The translations under genes were made by a program, and so were the position numbers. 64,000 nucleotides of DNA from Devosia sp. LC5 (GTDB taxonomy: Bacteria; Pseudomonadota; Alphaproteobacteria; Rhizobiales; Devosiaceae). Where the stretch lies: the NCBI RefSeq assembly GCF_000735585.1, contig NZ_JNNO01000044.1, positions 1 to 64,000 of the forward strand, in the 5' to 3' direction. Shown here one piece after another: positions 1 through 10,398 of the stretch (within the stretch, counting starts at the first letter, position 1; each line of letters starts with the position of its first letter). The notes beneath the pieces were generated by a model that was given only the letters and a program-made list of their open reading frames with translations, was not told the DNA's origin and did no database searches.

Positions 1-2
1 AA

Positions 3-272
3 GCCCGCTTCGGGGAAAAATCGATGCGGCTCTTTACACGCGATCTCGATGAAACCGCAGACCCGGCCGCCATCAAGGCATATTACGCTTCCAAGTTGCC
101 GGGTTGGAGCGAGATGGCCTTGGCCGACGACTTCTACAAGCAGTCTTGGTCATTCGCGCTCATCAGTCCGGACGAGCGGTATGCGTTCGCCGCCATAGCC
201 CTGACGCCGCAAGCTGCCGGGCATGCCGGCATAGTGCCCATGTCCGTGCTCACCAACCTGGGCGCAGACTAG
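3..272 (+). CDS. Unrecognised short or 5'-truncated ORF
   Basis: An open frame runs from the window edge to a TAG at 270-272. It could be the C-terminal end of a longer gene, because there is no stop between base 3 and the ATG at 24. It could also be a small complete gene of 82 residues starting at 24, with GGGGA eight bases upstream. The sequence is rich in Ala, Asp and aromatic residues and has no signal peptide, membrane segment or motif that I recognise. I assign no function. The next gene is convergent and ends at 349. Confidence 0.4.
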   Translation, partial: ARFGEKSMRLFTRDLDETADPAAIKAYYASKLPGWSEMALADDFYKQSWSFALISPDERYAFAAIALTPQAAGHAGIVPMSVLTNLGAD

Positions 273-348
273 GACCAATCGACATTCAACTGATGCTGGC
301 CTGCTAATGGCGGTGTCGACTGGTCCTGGCTGCCGGACGAAAGGGGAC

Positions 349-1547
349 TCATCGCGTTACGGCGAGCGCCCGCGCCACGCCCCTCAGTTCCGCCAGTCCC
401 TTTAGCCGGCCGATCAGCGGATAGCCTGGCTGCCCGCCACGGTTCAGGTCGTCGAGAATGTCCTGGCCATGATCGGGCCGCATCGGGATTATTGAGTCGA
501 GGCGTCCACTGGCCTTGCGGCGCGCCTCCTCGTCAATAATCGCCCTGATCAGTTCGACCATGTCGACGCTGCCGTCCAGGTGCTCGCTTTCATGGAACGA
601 GCAACCCACGCTCTCGCCTTCCAGCCGCACATTGCGCAGATGCAGGAAATGCACGCGATCGCCCAGGCGCCGCATAATCCCAGCAAGATCGTTATCGGGT
701 CGCGCCCCCAAAGCGCCGGAGCACAGGGTCATCCCGTTGGCCGCGTCCGGCACATGATCGAGCAGGGCGCGATAGTCGGCTTCGGTCGACATGATGCGCG
801 GCAGGCCCATGAGGGAAAATGGCGGATCGTCGGGATGGCAGCAGAGGCGTATGCCGAGCCCCGCCGCAACCGGCACTACCTCTTCGAGAAAATCGAACAA
901 ATGCCGGCGCAATCGCTCGCTCGATATATCGCCATAGCGCGCCAGATGTTCCTGCACCGTGCTGACCGACAGTTTGTCAACAGCTCCGGGCAATCCCGCC
1001 AGCACGCTGGCCGCCAGCTTTTGTTTGTCGGCGTCGCTCATGTGTTTGAAGCGCGCCGTGGCTTCCGCCGCGACAGCGGGCGGAACGCTCCCGGCGGCGC
1101 CTTTGCGCTGCAATAGATGAATATCGAAGGCCGCGAAATCGACCGCGTCGAACCGCATGCAGGTGCCGCCATGCGGCAGGCGCCATGCCAGGTCGGTGCG
1201 GGTCCAGTCGATCACCGGCATGAAATTGTAGCAGACCGTATAAATGCCCGCTGCTGCCAGGTTTTCCAGGCTCAGCTTGTAATTGGCAATGTGCTCCCGC
1301 CAGTCGCCGGTCTGCCGTTTTATGTCCTCCGAAACCGGCAGGCTTTCCACGACAAGCCAGACAAGGCCCGAAGCGCGGCCGTCGAATGTCGTGCCGATCT
1401 GGGCCTGGCGTTTGGCGATCTCGCTTGCGGACCAGCTTGCCCCATCGGGAATATGATGCAGGGCGGAGACGATGCCCGTGGCGCCCGTCTGCATGATGTC
1501 GGAAATGGTGGTGACGTCGGACGGCCCGAACCAGCGCCAGGTTTCGA

Positions 1548-1551
<4 letters not shown>
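349..1551 (-). CDS. uxuA: Mannonate dehydratase
   Basis: UxuA removes water from D-mannonate to give 2-keto-3-deoxygluconate in hexuronate breakdown in the cytoplasm. The 400-residue length fits the family (about 390-400). The N-terminus carries the family hallmark TWRWFGP (residues 4-10), and the metal-site region CCHPDDPP and the [13 protein letters not shown] segment are also typical. I chose the ATG at 1551 because homology begins there. Its ATG overlaps the TGA of the upstream ABC ATPase (ATGA), so translation is probably coupled. It is the last gene of the transporter operon, which suggests the importer brings in a uronic acid or a uronate-containing saccharide; that substrate is inferred. 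Confidence 0.93.
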
Positions 1552-2639
<1,088 letters not shown>

Positions 2640-2650
2640 CAATATGGTCC

Positions 2651-3736
2651 TTACTTGATACCGGTCGAGGCAATGCCGCTGGTAATGTAGCGTTGCAGGA
2701 AGATGAAGGCGAAGGCGAGCGGCAGGGCCGTCAGCGTCGTCATCGCCAACAGGATTTCGTAGCGCACGCCATATTCGGTCTGAAACGAGGCCAGGGCCAG
2801 TTGCAGCGTGTAGGACTCGCGCCGGGTCAGCACGACCAATGGCAACAGGAAGTCGTTCCAGCGCGACAGGATCGAGAAAATCGCCACCACCGCCAGAGCC
2901 GGCGAGGATAGCGGCAGGATGATGCGCCAGAAGATGCGCCATTCGCTGGCATGGTCCATGCGCGCCGCCTCGATCAATTCGTCCGGGATGGTCAGCATAT
3001 ATTGCCGCAACAGGAAGACGCCGGTCGGCGTGGCCACTGTCGGCAGGATGACACCCCACAGATTTCCAACCAGCCCGAGCTGGGCAACGATCATATAGGT
3101 GGGAACCAGCACTACCGTTGCCGGGATCATCAGCGTGGCGAGGATCGAAACCAGGGCTATGTTGGAGCCGCGGAAGCGGTATTTGGAGAGGGCAAAGGCC
3201 GCCATGGAATTCATCACCAGGGTGATGGCGGTGGCCACCACGGTGATGAAGAGGCTGTTGAACAGATAGCGCCAGATCTGCCCGCCCGAACTGGTCAGCA
3301 GGTTGGTATAGTTCTCGGTGGCAAGATATAATTGCCGGACCGGCGTGGCATCACCCACCGGCACGACGATCCGCTCCTCCGGATTGGCGGGGTCCACCAT
3401 CTGCGCCTGAATGCCGACGCGGCGCAATTGCGCCAGCCGGCGGCTTTCGCCGTCTTCGCCCACCACGTCAAACAATGGCAGGGGCTCGTCATGGCCCTCC
3501 ACCACAGCGGTCTGGTTGGCATAGGGCAGCAGGGTCGGGGGGAACTCGGTCAGGTTTGCCGGTGTCTTGAACGACGAGATGGCAACCCAGAGCACTGGCG
3601 TAAACATCACCACCAGCCCGAGGAACAGGTAGAGATAGGTCAGCCAGTCGGTCCAGTCGAGCCGTTTGCGCCCGCGCCGGCGCGTGGCGAATTCGACGAT
3701 CGACAATCCCGGCTTTGCTTGGCTCAGATCAGTCAT
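2651..3736 (-). CDS. Carbohydrate ABC transporter permease, MalG/AraQ type, with a long periplasmic insertion
   Basis: Inner-membrane subunit of the importer, with the binding-protein-dependent permease fold. The cytoplasmic EAA loop is visible as [20 protein letters not shown]. The ATG at 3736 is preferred because GAGGTGG lies just upstream; the frame can be read from a GTG at 3745, but that codon is part of the ribosome-binding sequence. The protein is 361 residues, whereas MalG-type subunits are usually near 280. The excess is a stretch of roughly 110 polar residues between the first transmembrane helix and the core. It overlaps the end of the upstream permease by 8 bp. Confidence 0.9.
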   Translation of the reverse strand: MTDLSQAKPGLSIVEFATRRRGRKRLDWTDWLTYLYLFLGLVVMFTPVLWVAISSFKTPANLTEFPPTLLPYANQTAVVEGHDEPLPLFDVVGEDGESRRLAQLRRVGIQAQMVDPANPEERIVVPVGDATPVRQLYLATENYTNLLTSSGGQIWRYLFNSLFITVVATAITLVMNSMAAFALSKYRFRGSNIALVSILATLMIPATVVLVPTYMIVAQLGLVGNLWGVILPTVATPTGVFLLRQYMLTIPDELIEAARMDHASEWRIFWRIILPLSSPALAVVAIFSILSRWNDFLLPLVVLTRRESYTLQLALASFQTEYGVRYEILLAMTTLTALPLAFAFIFLQRYITSGIASTGIK

Positions 3737-4727
3737 TATTGCCACCTCGCGAAATGCGCATCTGGATGCCGGTGAAAATCAGGAGCGCCAGGCCGAGGAA
3801 GAGCGAGGCGGCGGCGGCGAGGCCAAAATTGCGGGGCTGGGCGGCGAAGCCGACTTCGTAGATGTACTGGACCATCAGCATGGTCGCCGAGCCCGGGCCG
3901 CCGCCGGTCAGCACATAAAGCTCGTCGAAGGTCTGCACCGAGCGGATGACCGCGAGAATGAAAACTACCAGCATGACGGGCTTGAGCAGCGGCAGCGTGA
4001 TCCGGGTGAACACGCGCCAAGGCGAGGCAGAGTCCATCTTGGCCGCCTCGTAGACATCCCGGGGGATGGCCTGCAGCCCCGCCAGAAGGATGATCGTATA
4101 GAAGCCCATATGAGCCCAGACGGTCACGAAGACCGACCAGAAGAATGCCGTATTGGGGAAGATCAGCCAATTGACCGGCGTCAGGCCGGCCGCCGAGATC
4201 AAGCCATTGAGTGCCCCGTTACGCTGCAGGATCCATTGCCAGGTCAGCGCCACCACAACGGGGGACAGCATGACGGGGAAAAAGAAAATACCGCGGAAGA
4301 ATCCCCGGCCGACAATGTCGCGGTTAAGACAGATGGCGGTCAGCAAGGCGATGGCAATCATGCAGATCACCTGCACTGGCACGAAGACCATCGTATTGCC
4401 CAAGGCCCGCCAGAACAGGTCGCGCGAGCAGGTCGACGGATCAAGATAATTGGTACAGTCGAGCAGGCTCTGATAATTGGCGCCGCCGACAAAGGGACGA
4501 TCCCAGGGGAACAGCCGGTCGCTGCCGCTCATCGAATAGAAGACGTTGATGAACACCGGTAGCAGAGCGAACAGAATAACGGCGACCAGGTTGGGCAGCA
4601 GGAACACCCATGGCATCCGCTTGATGCCCACCCCCCGCTGGATACCGGACATTGCCGGCTCGATGAGGCGCGCCGGCAGTGACAGGATCGCGCCGGCGGC
4701 TGAGGCGAGTTGAACCCTTGCGCTCAT
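3729..4727 (-). CDS. Carbohydrate ABC transporter permease, MalF/UgpA type
   Basis: The second membrane subunit of the sugar importer (332 residues, about six to seven helices). The first helix, WVFLLPNLVAVILFALLPVF, is typical of UgpA-like permeases, and the EAA loop reads DVYEAAKMDSASPWRVFTRI. A Cys pair lies in a periplasmic loop (LDCTNYLDPSTCSRD) and might form a disulfide. I chose ATG 4727 over the longer frame because the upstream part is Arg/Pro-rich antisense-type sequence. It follows the binding-protein gene by 61 bp and is translationally overlapped with the next permease. Confidence 0.9.
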   Translation of the reverse strand: MSARVQLASAAGAILSLPARLIEPAMSGIQRGVGIKRMPWVFLLPNLVAVILFALLPVFINVFYSMSGSDRLFPWDRPFVGGANYQSLLDCTNYLDPSTCSRDLFWRALGNTMVFVPVQVICMIAIALLTAICLNRDIVGRGFFRGIFFFPVMLSPVVVALTWQWILQRNGALNGLISAAGLTPVNWLIFPNTAFFWSVFVTVWAHMGFYTIILLAGLQAIPRDVYEAAKMDSASPWRVFTRITLPLLKPVMLVVFILAVIRSVQTFDELYVLTGGGPGSATMLMVQYIYEVGFAAQPRNFGLAAAASLFLGLALLIFTGIQMRISRGGNND

Positions 4728-4788
4728 GAGACTGTTCCTTGAACTGGATAGATGGGGGCCGCCCCATCGAGCGGGGCGGCCACCGCAA

Positions 4789-6072
4789 TCAGGACTGACC
4801 GCCCGCCGCTTGAATGGCGAGATCGACGTCTTCCTCGATGCGTTCCATCGCGGCATCGACCGTCAATTCACTGTTGAGCACCTGGCTGATGCGGGTGGTC
4901 AGCGCGTTCATCATCGCCCGCTGGTAGCGCCAGCCCTGGAAGCGGTAGGCTGCGGCATCCATCTTGGGGATCTGGTTGATGAATGTGGCCAGCGCTTCCG
5001 AGGTTCGGGCCGAGGCGGTTGGATACTCCACCCCATTGGCGATTTGTGACGCCGCGGACGGAATTTCGACTTCGGTTGAGATGTAGTGGTCGAGGTTTTC
5101 CGGCTGGGCAAAAAAGTTGATCAGTTTCCCGGCAATCTCGGCATTCTGGGTATGGGAGAAGACCGTCATGGCGCCGCCGCCCGGCATCACGGTGCATGAG
5201 GATGGACCGCAAGGCGCCGGAACGACGGCCCAGTCAAACAGATCGCCGACTTCGCTATCCATCTGCGCCAGGGTCCAGGAGCCGCCGAAATAGAGGACGG
5301 CATTGGCGTTGAGGAAATCGGAGAACAGTTCGCGATGGGTCGCGCCGCCAACCGCCCCCCACAGATCCATCGGCATGGTGCCGTCCTGATGCCAGGCGAC
5401 GAATTGTTCGATCGCGGCACGCAGGCCATCGTCGACCACTGGACGCCCCTGCTCATCGACCAATTGCGCGCCATAGCTGATGGCAAGGCTGGCAAAGCGG
5501 TGCCCTGAGCGGTCCATTTCCATGGCAAATTCGGTATTGGTGGCCTCTGCGACCTGCCGCGTTGCCTCGGCCCATTCCTGCCAGGTTGCGCCCTCGGCGG
5601 GAACCGGCACGCCGGCCTGCTCGAACAGGGTCAGGTTCACGTAGGCGCCGTTGACGGTGAGCGTCGTCGGCATGCCGTAAATGGCGGTGCTCGTTGCATC
5701 GCCGCCGCGCAGCCATTGCAGCGTCTGGCCCCATTCCTTCTCAAAATAGGCCGCGTCAACATAGGGCGTGATGTCCTGATAGAATCGGCTCAGCCCGCCC
5801 AGGTCGGTGATGATGGCAATATCGGGTCCTTCGCCGGCCTCAAGCTGCACGGGCAGGCTTTCCACCAGCGTCTGGTAGCTCACCTCCTCCACAACGACAG
5901 TGACGCCGGGATTCTCGGCCTCGAAGGCTTTTCCCATTTCGGCAAAGATCTCGCCGCCGGTTCCAGTGTCGCCGGCCCATAGGGTGATCTGCTGAGCGTG
6001 AGCGGCGGTGATGGGCGCGAGTGCAAGCACCAAAGCCAGCGCGGTGGTGGTCCTCAATGTAGTGCGTTTCAT
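4789..6072 (-). CDS. Extracellular solute-binding protein of sugar ABC transporter (family 1)
   Basis: Periplasmic sugar receptor for the importer encoded downstream. It has 427 residues, with a clear Sec signal peptide at 1-26 that ends in AHAQ. The mature start ITLWAGDTGTGGEIFAEMGKAFEAENPG is the usual N-lobe of family-1 binding proteins. Ligand specificity cannot be read directly; the neighbouring uxuA suggests a uronate or glucuronoside. It is the first gene of the minus-strand operon and is transcribed from the operator-rich region 6073-6354, so it is probably controlled by the GntR protein at 8471. Confidence 0.92.
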   Translation of the reverse strand: MKRTTLRTTTALALVLALAPITAAHAQQITLWAGDTGTGGEIFAEMGKAFEAENPGVTVVVEEVSYQTLVESLPVQLEAGEGPDIAIITDLGGLSRFYQDITPYVDAAYFEKEWGQTLQWLRGGDATSTAIYGMPTTLTVNGAYVNLTLFEQAGVPVPAEGATWQEWAEATRQVAEATNTEFAMEMDRSGHRFASLAISYGAQLVDEQGRPVVDDGLRAAIEQFVAWHQDGTMPMDLWGAVGGATHRELFSDFLNANAVLYFGGSWTLAQMDSEVGDLFDWAVVPAPCGPSSCTVMPGGGAMTVFSHTQNAEIAGKLINFFAQPENLDHYISTEVEIPSAASQIANGVEYPTASARTSEALATFINQIPKMDAAAYRFQGWRYQRAMMNALTTRISQVLNSELTVDAAMERIEEDVDLAIQAAGGQS

Positions 6073-6354
6073 TCCAATTCCTCCTCCAGGAATGGGCTGC
6101 GTCTGAAACAGCCGTTATCGCCAAACTTGTTTTGGTAAGACCACAATGTCAAGCCTCTTGGTATTACCAGATTGAGCGAGGCGCCTCGGTAAGCCATTAG
6201 ACCCAGCACTTGTGGTCGATAAATCCATATTTTGACGACAAAATCTGACTATCTGGTCAGCCATTAGTTCTTGACAGAAAAGCTGAATGCCTATCTGGTT
6301 TAACCAATTGACGAGCCCGCATTGGCTCTTCGGTAGCTGGAGGAATTGCCTGAA
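6073..6354. promoter_or_regulatory. Divergent promoter region with three TGGT-N3-ACCA operators
   Basis: This region separates the transporter operon (minus) from the oxidoreductase operon (plus). Three palindromes of form TGGT-N3-ACCA occur at 6133-6143, 6159-6169 and 6296-6306, and a weaker TGGTCAGCCA lies at 6254-6263. A TTGACA on the minus strand (6152-6147) is flanked by the first two sites. A TTGACA on the plus strand (6271-6276) is followed by TATCTG at 6292, which overlaps the third site. The symmetry is that expected for FadR/FCD-type GntR repressors, and such a regulator is encoded at 8471. Repression with induction by a sugar acid is inferred. Confidence 0.75.
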
Positions 6355-7371
6355 ATGGTTAGATTTGCGGTCGTTGGCATCGACCACGGACATATTTTCG
6401 ATCATGCCAAAGGTCTGATCCGGGCCGGCGCCGGGTTTGCCGGCTATTGCCCCAAAACCTCCATCCCGAGCCTGGTCGAGAGCTTTGCGCAAGCCTATCC
6501 CGATGTTCCCCAGATCGATCGTGAAACGCTCTTTGCCGATCCCAGCATCGACGTGATCTGCATTGCCGCTATTCCGCGTGACCGCGCGGGCCTGGCGATC
6601 CAGGCCATGCGGGCGGGCAAAGATGTGATGGTCGATAAGCCCGGCCTCACCACCTATGCCCAGCTCGAAGCCGTGCAGCAGGCCGTGGCCGAAACCGGGC
6701 GCATCTTCTCGATCTGCTTCACCGAGCGGCATTGCGTCCGCTCTGCGGTCAAGGCTGGCAAGCTGGTCGCTGCAGGCGCTGTCGGCCGGGTCATCCAGAC
6801 CCTGGGCACCGGGCCGCATCGCCTGGGCAATTCCCGGCCCGACTGGTTCTGGCAGCATGACGCATTCGGCGGCATCATCGTTGACATCGCCTCCCACCAG
6901 ATCGATCAATTCCTGTTCTATACCGGCTCCGAAACCGCCGAGATCGTCGCGTCGCAGGTCGCCAATTTCGCCAATCCGCAAGCGCCTGAATTCGAGGATT
7001 TCGGCGATCTGCTGCTGCGCAGCGACAGGGCCTGCGGCTATGTCCGCGTCGATTGGTTCACCCCGGACGGGCTGCCGACCTGGGGCGATGGAAGGCTGAC
7101 CATATTGGGCACCGAGGGCTATATCGAGCTGCGCAAATATGTCGATATCGCCGGCCGGGACGGCAAGGACCACCTTTTCCTGGTCAACAAGCATGGCGTA
7201 GAACATATCGATTGCTCGAATGAAGAGCTCGACTACTTCGCCAGCTTTGCCGCCGATGTCCGCGACCGCAGTGCGACCGCAATGTCGCAGCAACATGTCT
7301 ATGAAGTCTGCCGGCTGTCCCTCGATGCCCAGAGCAGAGCTGTCAACATTTCTTCCCAGCCTAAAGGATAG
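6355..7371 (+). CDS. Gfo/Idh/MocA family oxidoreductase (first copy)
   Basis: Probably an NAD(P)-dependent sugar or sugar-acid dehydrogenase in the cytoplasm (338 residues). The N-terminal Rossmann unit begins RFAVVGIDHGHIFDH, where the usual GxGxxG is replaced by a His-containing turn. The DKP motif near residue 100 (VMVDKPGLTTY) matches the family EKP site. The C-terminal alpha/beta domain includes the HQIDQFLF segment of family members. The ATG at 6355 follows GGAGG; an in-frame TTG at 6346 lies inside that site. The gene is five bases from the next one, another family member. The substrate is unknown; a uronate-related compound is inferred from uxuA. Confidence 0.85.
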   Translation: MVRFAVVGIDHGHIFDHAKGLIRAGAGFAGYCPKTSIPSLVESFAQAYPDVPQIDRETLFADPSIDVICIAAIPRDRAGLAIQAMRAGKDVMVDKPGLTTYAQLEAVQQAVAETGRIFSICFTERHCVRSAVKAGKLVAAGAVGRVIQTLGTGPHRLGNSRPDWFWQHDAFGGIIVDIASHQIDQFLFYTGSETAEIVASQVANFANPQAPEFEDFGDLLLRSDRACGYVRVDWFTPDGLPTWGDGRLTILGTEGYIELRKYVDIAGRDGKDHLFLVNKHGVEHIDCSNEELDYFASFAADVRDRSATAMSQQHVYEVCRLSLDAQSRAVNISSQPKG

Positions 7372-7376
7372 ATCCC

Positions 7377-8441
7377 ATGACCCGGAAACTGCGCGTCGGC
7401 TTGATTGGCGCCGGCATCGCCCAGCGGCACCTGGCCGGTTACAACTGGAACAAGGACCTGTTCGAAGTTCCCGTGCTCTGTTCCCTTGATGAGGACCGCG
7501 GCCGCCAGGCCGTCGCCGAATATGGCGTTGGCGAATATACCAGCGACGTCGAAACGCTGTTCGCGCGGGATGATCTCGATGTCATCGACATCTGCACGCC
7601 GCCCGATTCCCACTTCGCCCTTTCCAAGCGCGCCATCGAAGCGGGCAAGCATGTCATCTGCGAGAAGCCGCTCTTCGGCTCGATCGCCGATGTCGATGCG
7701 ATGAGCGAAATCGTCGGCAAGACCGATCGCAAATTCATGCCGATCTTCCAGTATCGCTACGGCACGGGGCTGCAAAAGCTCAAGCGGCTGATCGAACTGG
7801 GTCTGGCCGGCAGGCCGTTCCTCACCACCGTCGAGACGCATTGGTGGCGCGGCCCGGCCTATTACGAGGTGCCGTGGCGCGGCAAATGGGCCAGTGAACT
7901 TGGGGGCGGCCTGTTGGGCCACGCCATCCACGCCCATGACATGCTCAACTATGTCCACGGCGCCTGTGCCGAGATCTTCGCCCATGGTGCGACCCTGGTG
8001 AACAAGATCGAGGTCGAGGACACCATGACCCTCTCGGTCAAGATGGCCAATGGCTCGCTCGCCGCCCTGTCGATGACCCTGGGGTCGCGCAAGGAGATTT
8101 CCCGCCTGCGCTTCTGCTTCAGCGACATGGTGGCCGAGAGCATTCTGGAACCCTATACGATGGGGCGCGATCCCTGGACCTTCATCGCCGGCACGCCGGA
8201 ACACCAGGCCAGGATCGATGCGGCATTGGCTGACCACCAGGTCACCGAAGACGGCTATACAAGACAGTTCGAGTTGTTCCACCAGGCGGTGATGGCTGGC
8301 GGGGAGCCGCCCGTAACCCTGGAAGATGCGCGCAATTCGCTTGCTTTGGTGACGGCTGCGTATCATTCCCAGAGAACGGGCCAGCCGTCACAATTGCCAA
8401 TCACGCCAGCGCATCCGCTTTATGGCTCCTGGCTCCCTTGA
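7377..8441 (+). CDS. Gfo/Idh/MocA family oxidoreductase (second copy)
   Basis: A second, clearly divergent member of the family (354 residues). Here the dinucleotide site is canonical (GLIGAGIAQRHLAG) and the catalytic-lysine motif reads CEKP near residue 100. A segment HAIHAHDMLNYVHG gives the usual His-containing active-site helix. Two different dehydrogenases side by side suggest sequential or paired oxidation and reduction of a sugar, as in inositol and glucoside pathways of this superfamily; which reaction they catalyse cannot be told. It is followed within 30 bp by the regulator gene, with which it is probably co-transcribed. Confidence 0.87.
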   Translation: MTRKLRVGLIGAGIAQRHLAGYNWNKDLFEVPVLCSLDEDRGRQAVAEYGVGEYTSDVETLFARDDLDVIDICTPPDSHFALSKRAIEAGKHVICEKPLFGSIADVDAMSEIVGKTDRKFMPIFQYRYGTGLQKLKRLIELGLAGRPFLTTVETHWWRGPAYYEVPWRGKWASELGGGLLGHAIHAHDMLNYVHGACAEIFAHGATLVNKIEVEDTMTLSVKMANGSLAALSMTLGSRKEISRLRFCFSDMVAESILEPYTMGRDPWTFIAGTPEHQARIDAALADHQVTEDGYTRQFELFHQAVMAGGEPPVTLEDARNSLALVTAAYHSQRTGQPSQLPITPAHPLYGSWLP

Positions 8442-8470
8442 CCGGCGGGTCGACGGCTGGGAGGCCAAAG

Positions 8471-9211
8471 ATGCAAAAGGACCGGAGCTATCCGCGGCTG
8501 CAGGGCAATCAACGGCTCTACCAGGTCGTCGCGCGCCAGATCGCCAGGCTGATCGAGCAGAACGCTGCCGATAAGTCCTGGCGCATGCCCTCCGAGCGGG
8601 AACTGGCCGAAGAACTCTCGGTCAGCCGTCCGGTCATCCGCGAGGCGGTGATCGCGCTGGAAATGCGCGGCATTGTCGAAGTGCGCGGCCGGGCCGGGAT
8701 CATGGTCCTGCCCAGCAGGCTGTCGCAGGTGAGCTTCGATCTCTCGGTAAGCGATATCGGGCCGGGCCCGTTCGAACTGCTGGAGGCGCGGCTTGCCATC
8801 GAGTCGAGCGCGGCGGCGCTGGCCGCCGAGCGGGCGACCAATTACGACATCCTGGTGCTGGAAGAATGCATCGCCCAGATGGAGCAGGAAACCGAAGTGG
8901 TCCTGCTGCAGGAAAAAGGCGACCGCGACTTCCACATGACCATCGCCAGGATGACCAACAATGCCATCATCGTCTCGATGATCGAGGCGCTATGGGCACA
9001 GCGCGATGAGTCACTGATGTGGAAGAAGCTGCACGAGCACATCCACGCCGAAAGCGTGCGCCCGCTCTGGATCGGGGATCATCACGCGATCGTCTCGGCC
9101 TTGCGCATGCGCCATCCCGATGCCGCCTACAAGGCGATGGCGCGCCATATCCGCAACGTCACCAATGAACTGCTCGAAGCAGACGAACGCGGCCGCGTGA
9201 TCACTGAGTAG
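8471..9211 (+). CDS. GntR family transcriptional regulator with FCD domain
   Basis: DNA-binding repressor or activator of the FadR subfamily (246 residues). The winged helix spans about residues 20-85 (MPSERELAEELSVSRPVIRE as recognition region). The all-helical FCD ligand domain spans about 100-235, with Asp/His residues for a metal site (DFHMTIARM, GDHHAIVSAL, ARHIRNV). ATG 8471 is preferred because GGGAGG lies seven bases upstream; an in-frame TTG at 8438 overlaps the previous gene. It closes the plus-strand operon and probably controls both divergent operons through the palindromes at 6133-6306. The effector would be a sugar acid, by analogy with UxuR/ExuR-type members. Confidence 0.9.
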   Translation: MQKDRSYPRLQGNQRLYQVVARQIARLIEQNAADKSWRMPSERELAEELSVSRPVIREAVIALEMRGIVEVRGRAGIMVLPSRLSQVSFDLSVSDIGPGPFELLEARLAIESSAAALAAERATNYDILVLEECIAQMEQETEVVLLQEKGDRDFHMTIARMTNNAIIVSMIEALWAQRDESLMWKKLHEHIHAESVRPLWIGDHHAIVSALRMRHPDAAYKAMARHIRNVTNELLEADERGRVITE

Positions 9212-9228
9212 CGCCCCGGCAGTAGGCG

Positions 9229-10287
9229 CTAGCTGATGATCTTGCGGGCACGCAGGTCGTCGAACACCGAAAAGAACATTGCCGCCGTGTCGATATGTTC
9301 GTGAAAGCCCAGGCGCCGTGCTTTCGATCCGTCGGCGAAAAAGTCGTAGTTCCAGCTAAAGACGGCATCACCGAAAGGCCAGGACGATACCTGCGAATAG
9401 CTGATGTCCGCGAGGTTGTGGCGGTCCACCATCTGCGCCCATAGGGGCTCCTTGTCGGCCATGATAGCGGACAGCTGCATCGGCAGGGGCGGCGCCACAT
9501 CCATTTCGAAATAGGCCGCGATCCTGGGCCACATTTCGCTCCAGCGAAACAGGTCGCCATTGGTGATGTTGAGAGCCTGGTTTGCACAGGCCGGTGTGGT
9601 GGCTGCCCAAATGGTGGCCCGCGCCAGCAGCCCGGCATCCGTCATCTCCAGCAGGCTGTCATAGGCGCCCGGCTTGCCCGGAAAGCGGAGTGGCAGGCCG
9701 AGTTCCCTGGACATGCTGGCGTAAATGGCGATCACCATGGCCAGGTTCATCGGGTTACCCAGTCCGAAACCGATAACCACCGAAGGACGCAGGGCGGACC
9801 ATGTCCAGCTCTGGCCGATTTGCCGCCGTTCAAGAAATGCCTGCTGGTCGATATTGAATTCAGGCGGCATGTGGTTGGCGTCACTCTCGCGCGCTGGTGT
9901 CTTGAAGGGCCCCAGATGGGCGCCATAGACCTTGTAGCCCTGCATCAGGCTGATGTGCTGCAACCGCTGGGCGACGGGCTCGATAGCGTCGACTACATTG
10001 ACCAGCATTGCCAGGTTTGGCGGCACCAGCGCGGCCCAACTGGGGCGATCCTGGTAGGCCGCATAAAAGATATGCGTGACCTCCGACAGTTCGGCGAGGG
10101 CCTGGCGGGTAGCTTCGCGGTCGAGCAGATCGACAGCGATATAGCGGACACGCTCCCTCGAGACACCACCCCGGCGTGACAGCCCGACAATATCCCAATC
10201 GTCCAGTGTCAGCAGATGATCGATAAGATTGCCGCCAATTACGCCATTGGCGCCGACCACCAGGGCGGTTTTTCGTGTTTCGGACAT
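9229..10287 (-). CDS. SDR family oxidoreductase, PRISE (progesterone 5-beta-reductase/iridoid synthase)-like
   Basis: An NAD(P)H-dependent reductase of 352 residues. The Rossmann glycine motif GANGVIGGNL is at about 12-21. The segments THIFYAAYQDR and HISLMQGYKVYG resemble the conserved blocks of plant and bacterial PRISE enzymes, which reduce activated C=C bonds. The ATG at 10287 follows GGAG; the frame can be extended by four codons to a TTG inside that site. It diverges from a LysR regulator across 111 bp, the classic arrangement for a regulated target. The real substrate is unknown. Confidence 0.8.
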   Translation of the reverse strand: MSETRKTALVVGANGVIGGNLIDHLLTLDDWDIVGLSRRGGVSRERVRYIAVDLLDREATRQALAELSEVTHIFYAAYQDRPSWAALVPPNLAMLVNVVDAIEPVAQRLQHISLMQGYKVYGAHLGPFKTPARESDANHMPPEFNIDQQAFLERRQIGQSWTWSALRPSVVIGFGLGNPMNLAMVIAIYASMSRELGLPLRFPGKPGAYDSLLEMTDAGLLARATIWAATTPACANQALNITNGDLFRWSEMWPRIAAYFEMDVAPPLPMQLSAIMADKEPLWAQMVDRHNLADISYSQVSSWPFGDAVFSWNYDFFADGSKARRLGFHEHIDTAAMFFSVFDDLRARKIIS

Positions 10288-10398
10288 GCTGTTCTCCAAG
10301 CGCCCCCGATGGGCGATGGCGCAGCATCATTTATTTGTTCATGGCGCAGCAGGCCGCTAAATATACTATCAGTTATAAGGAACACTTTGGGTGCTTTG

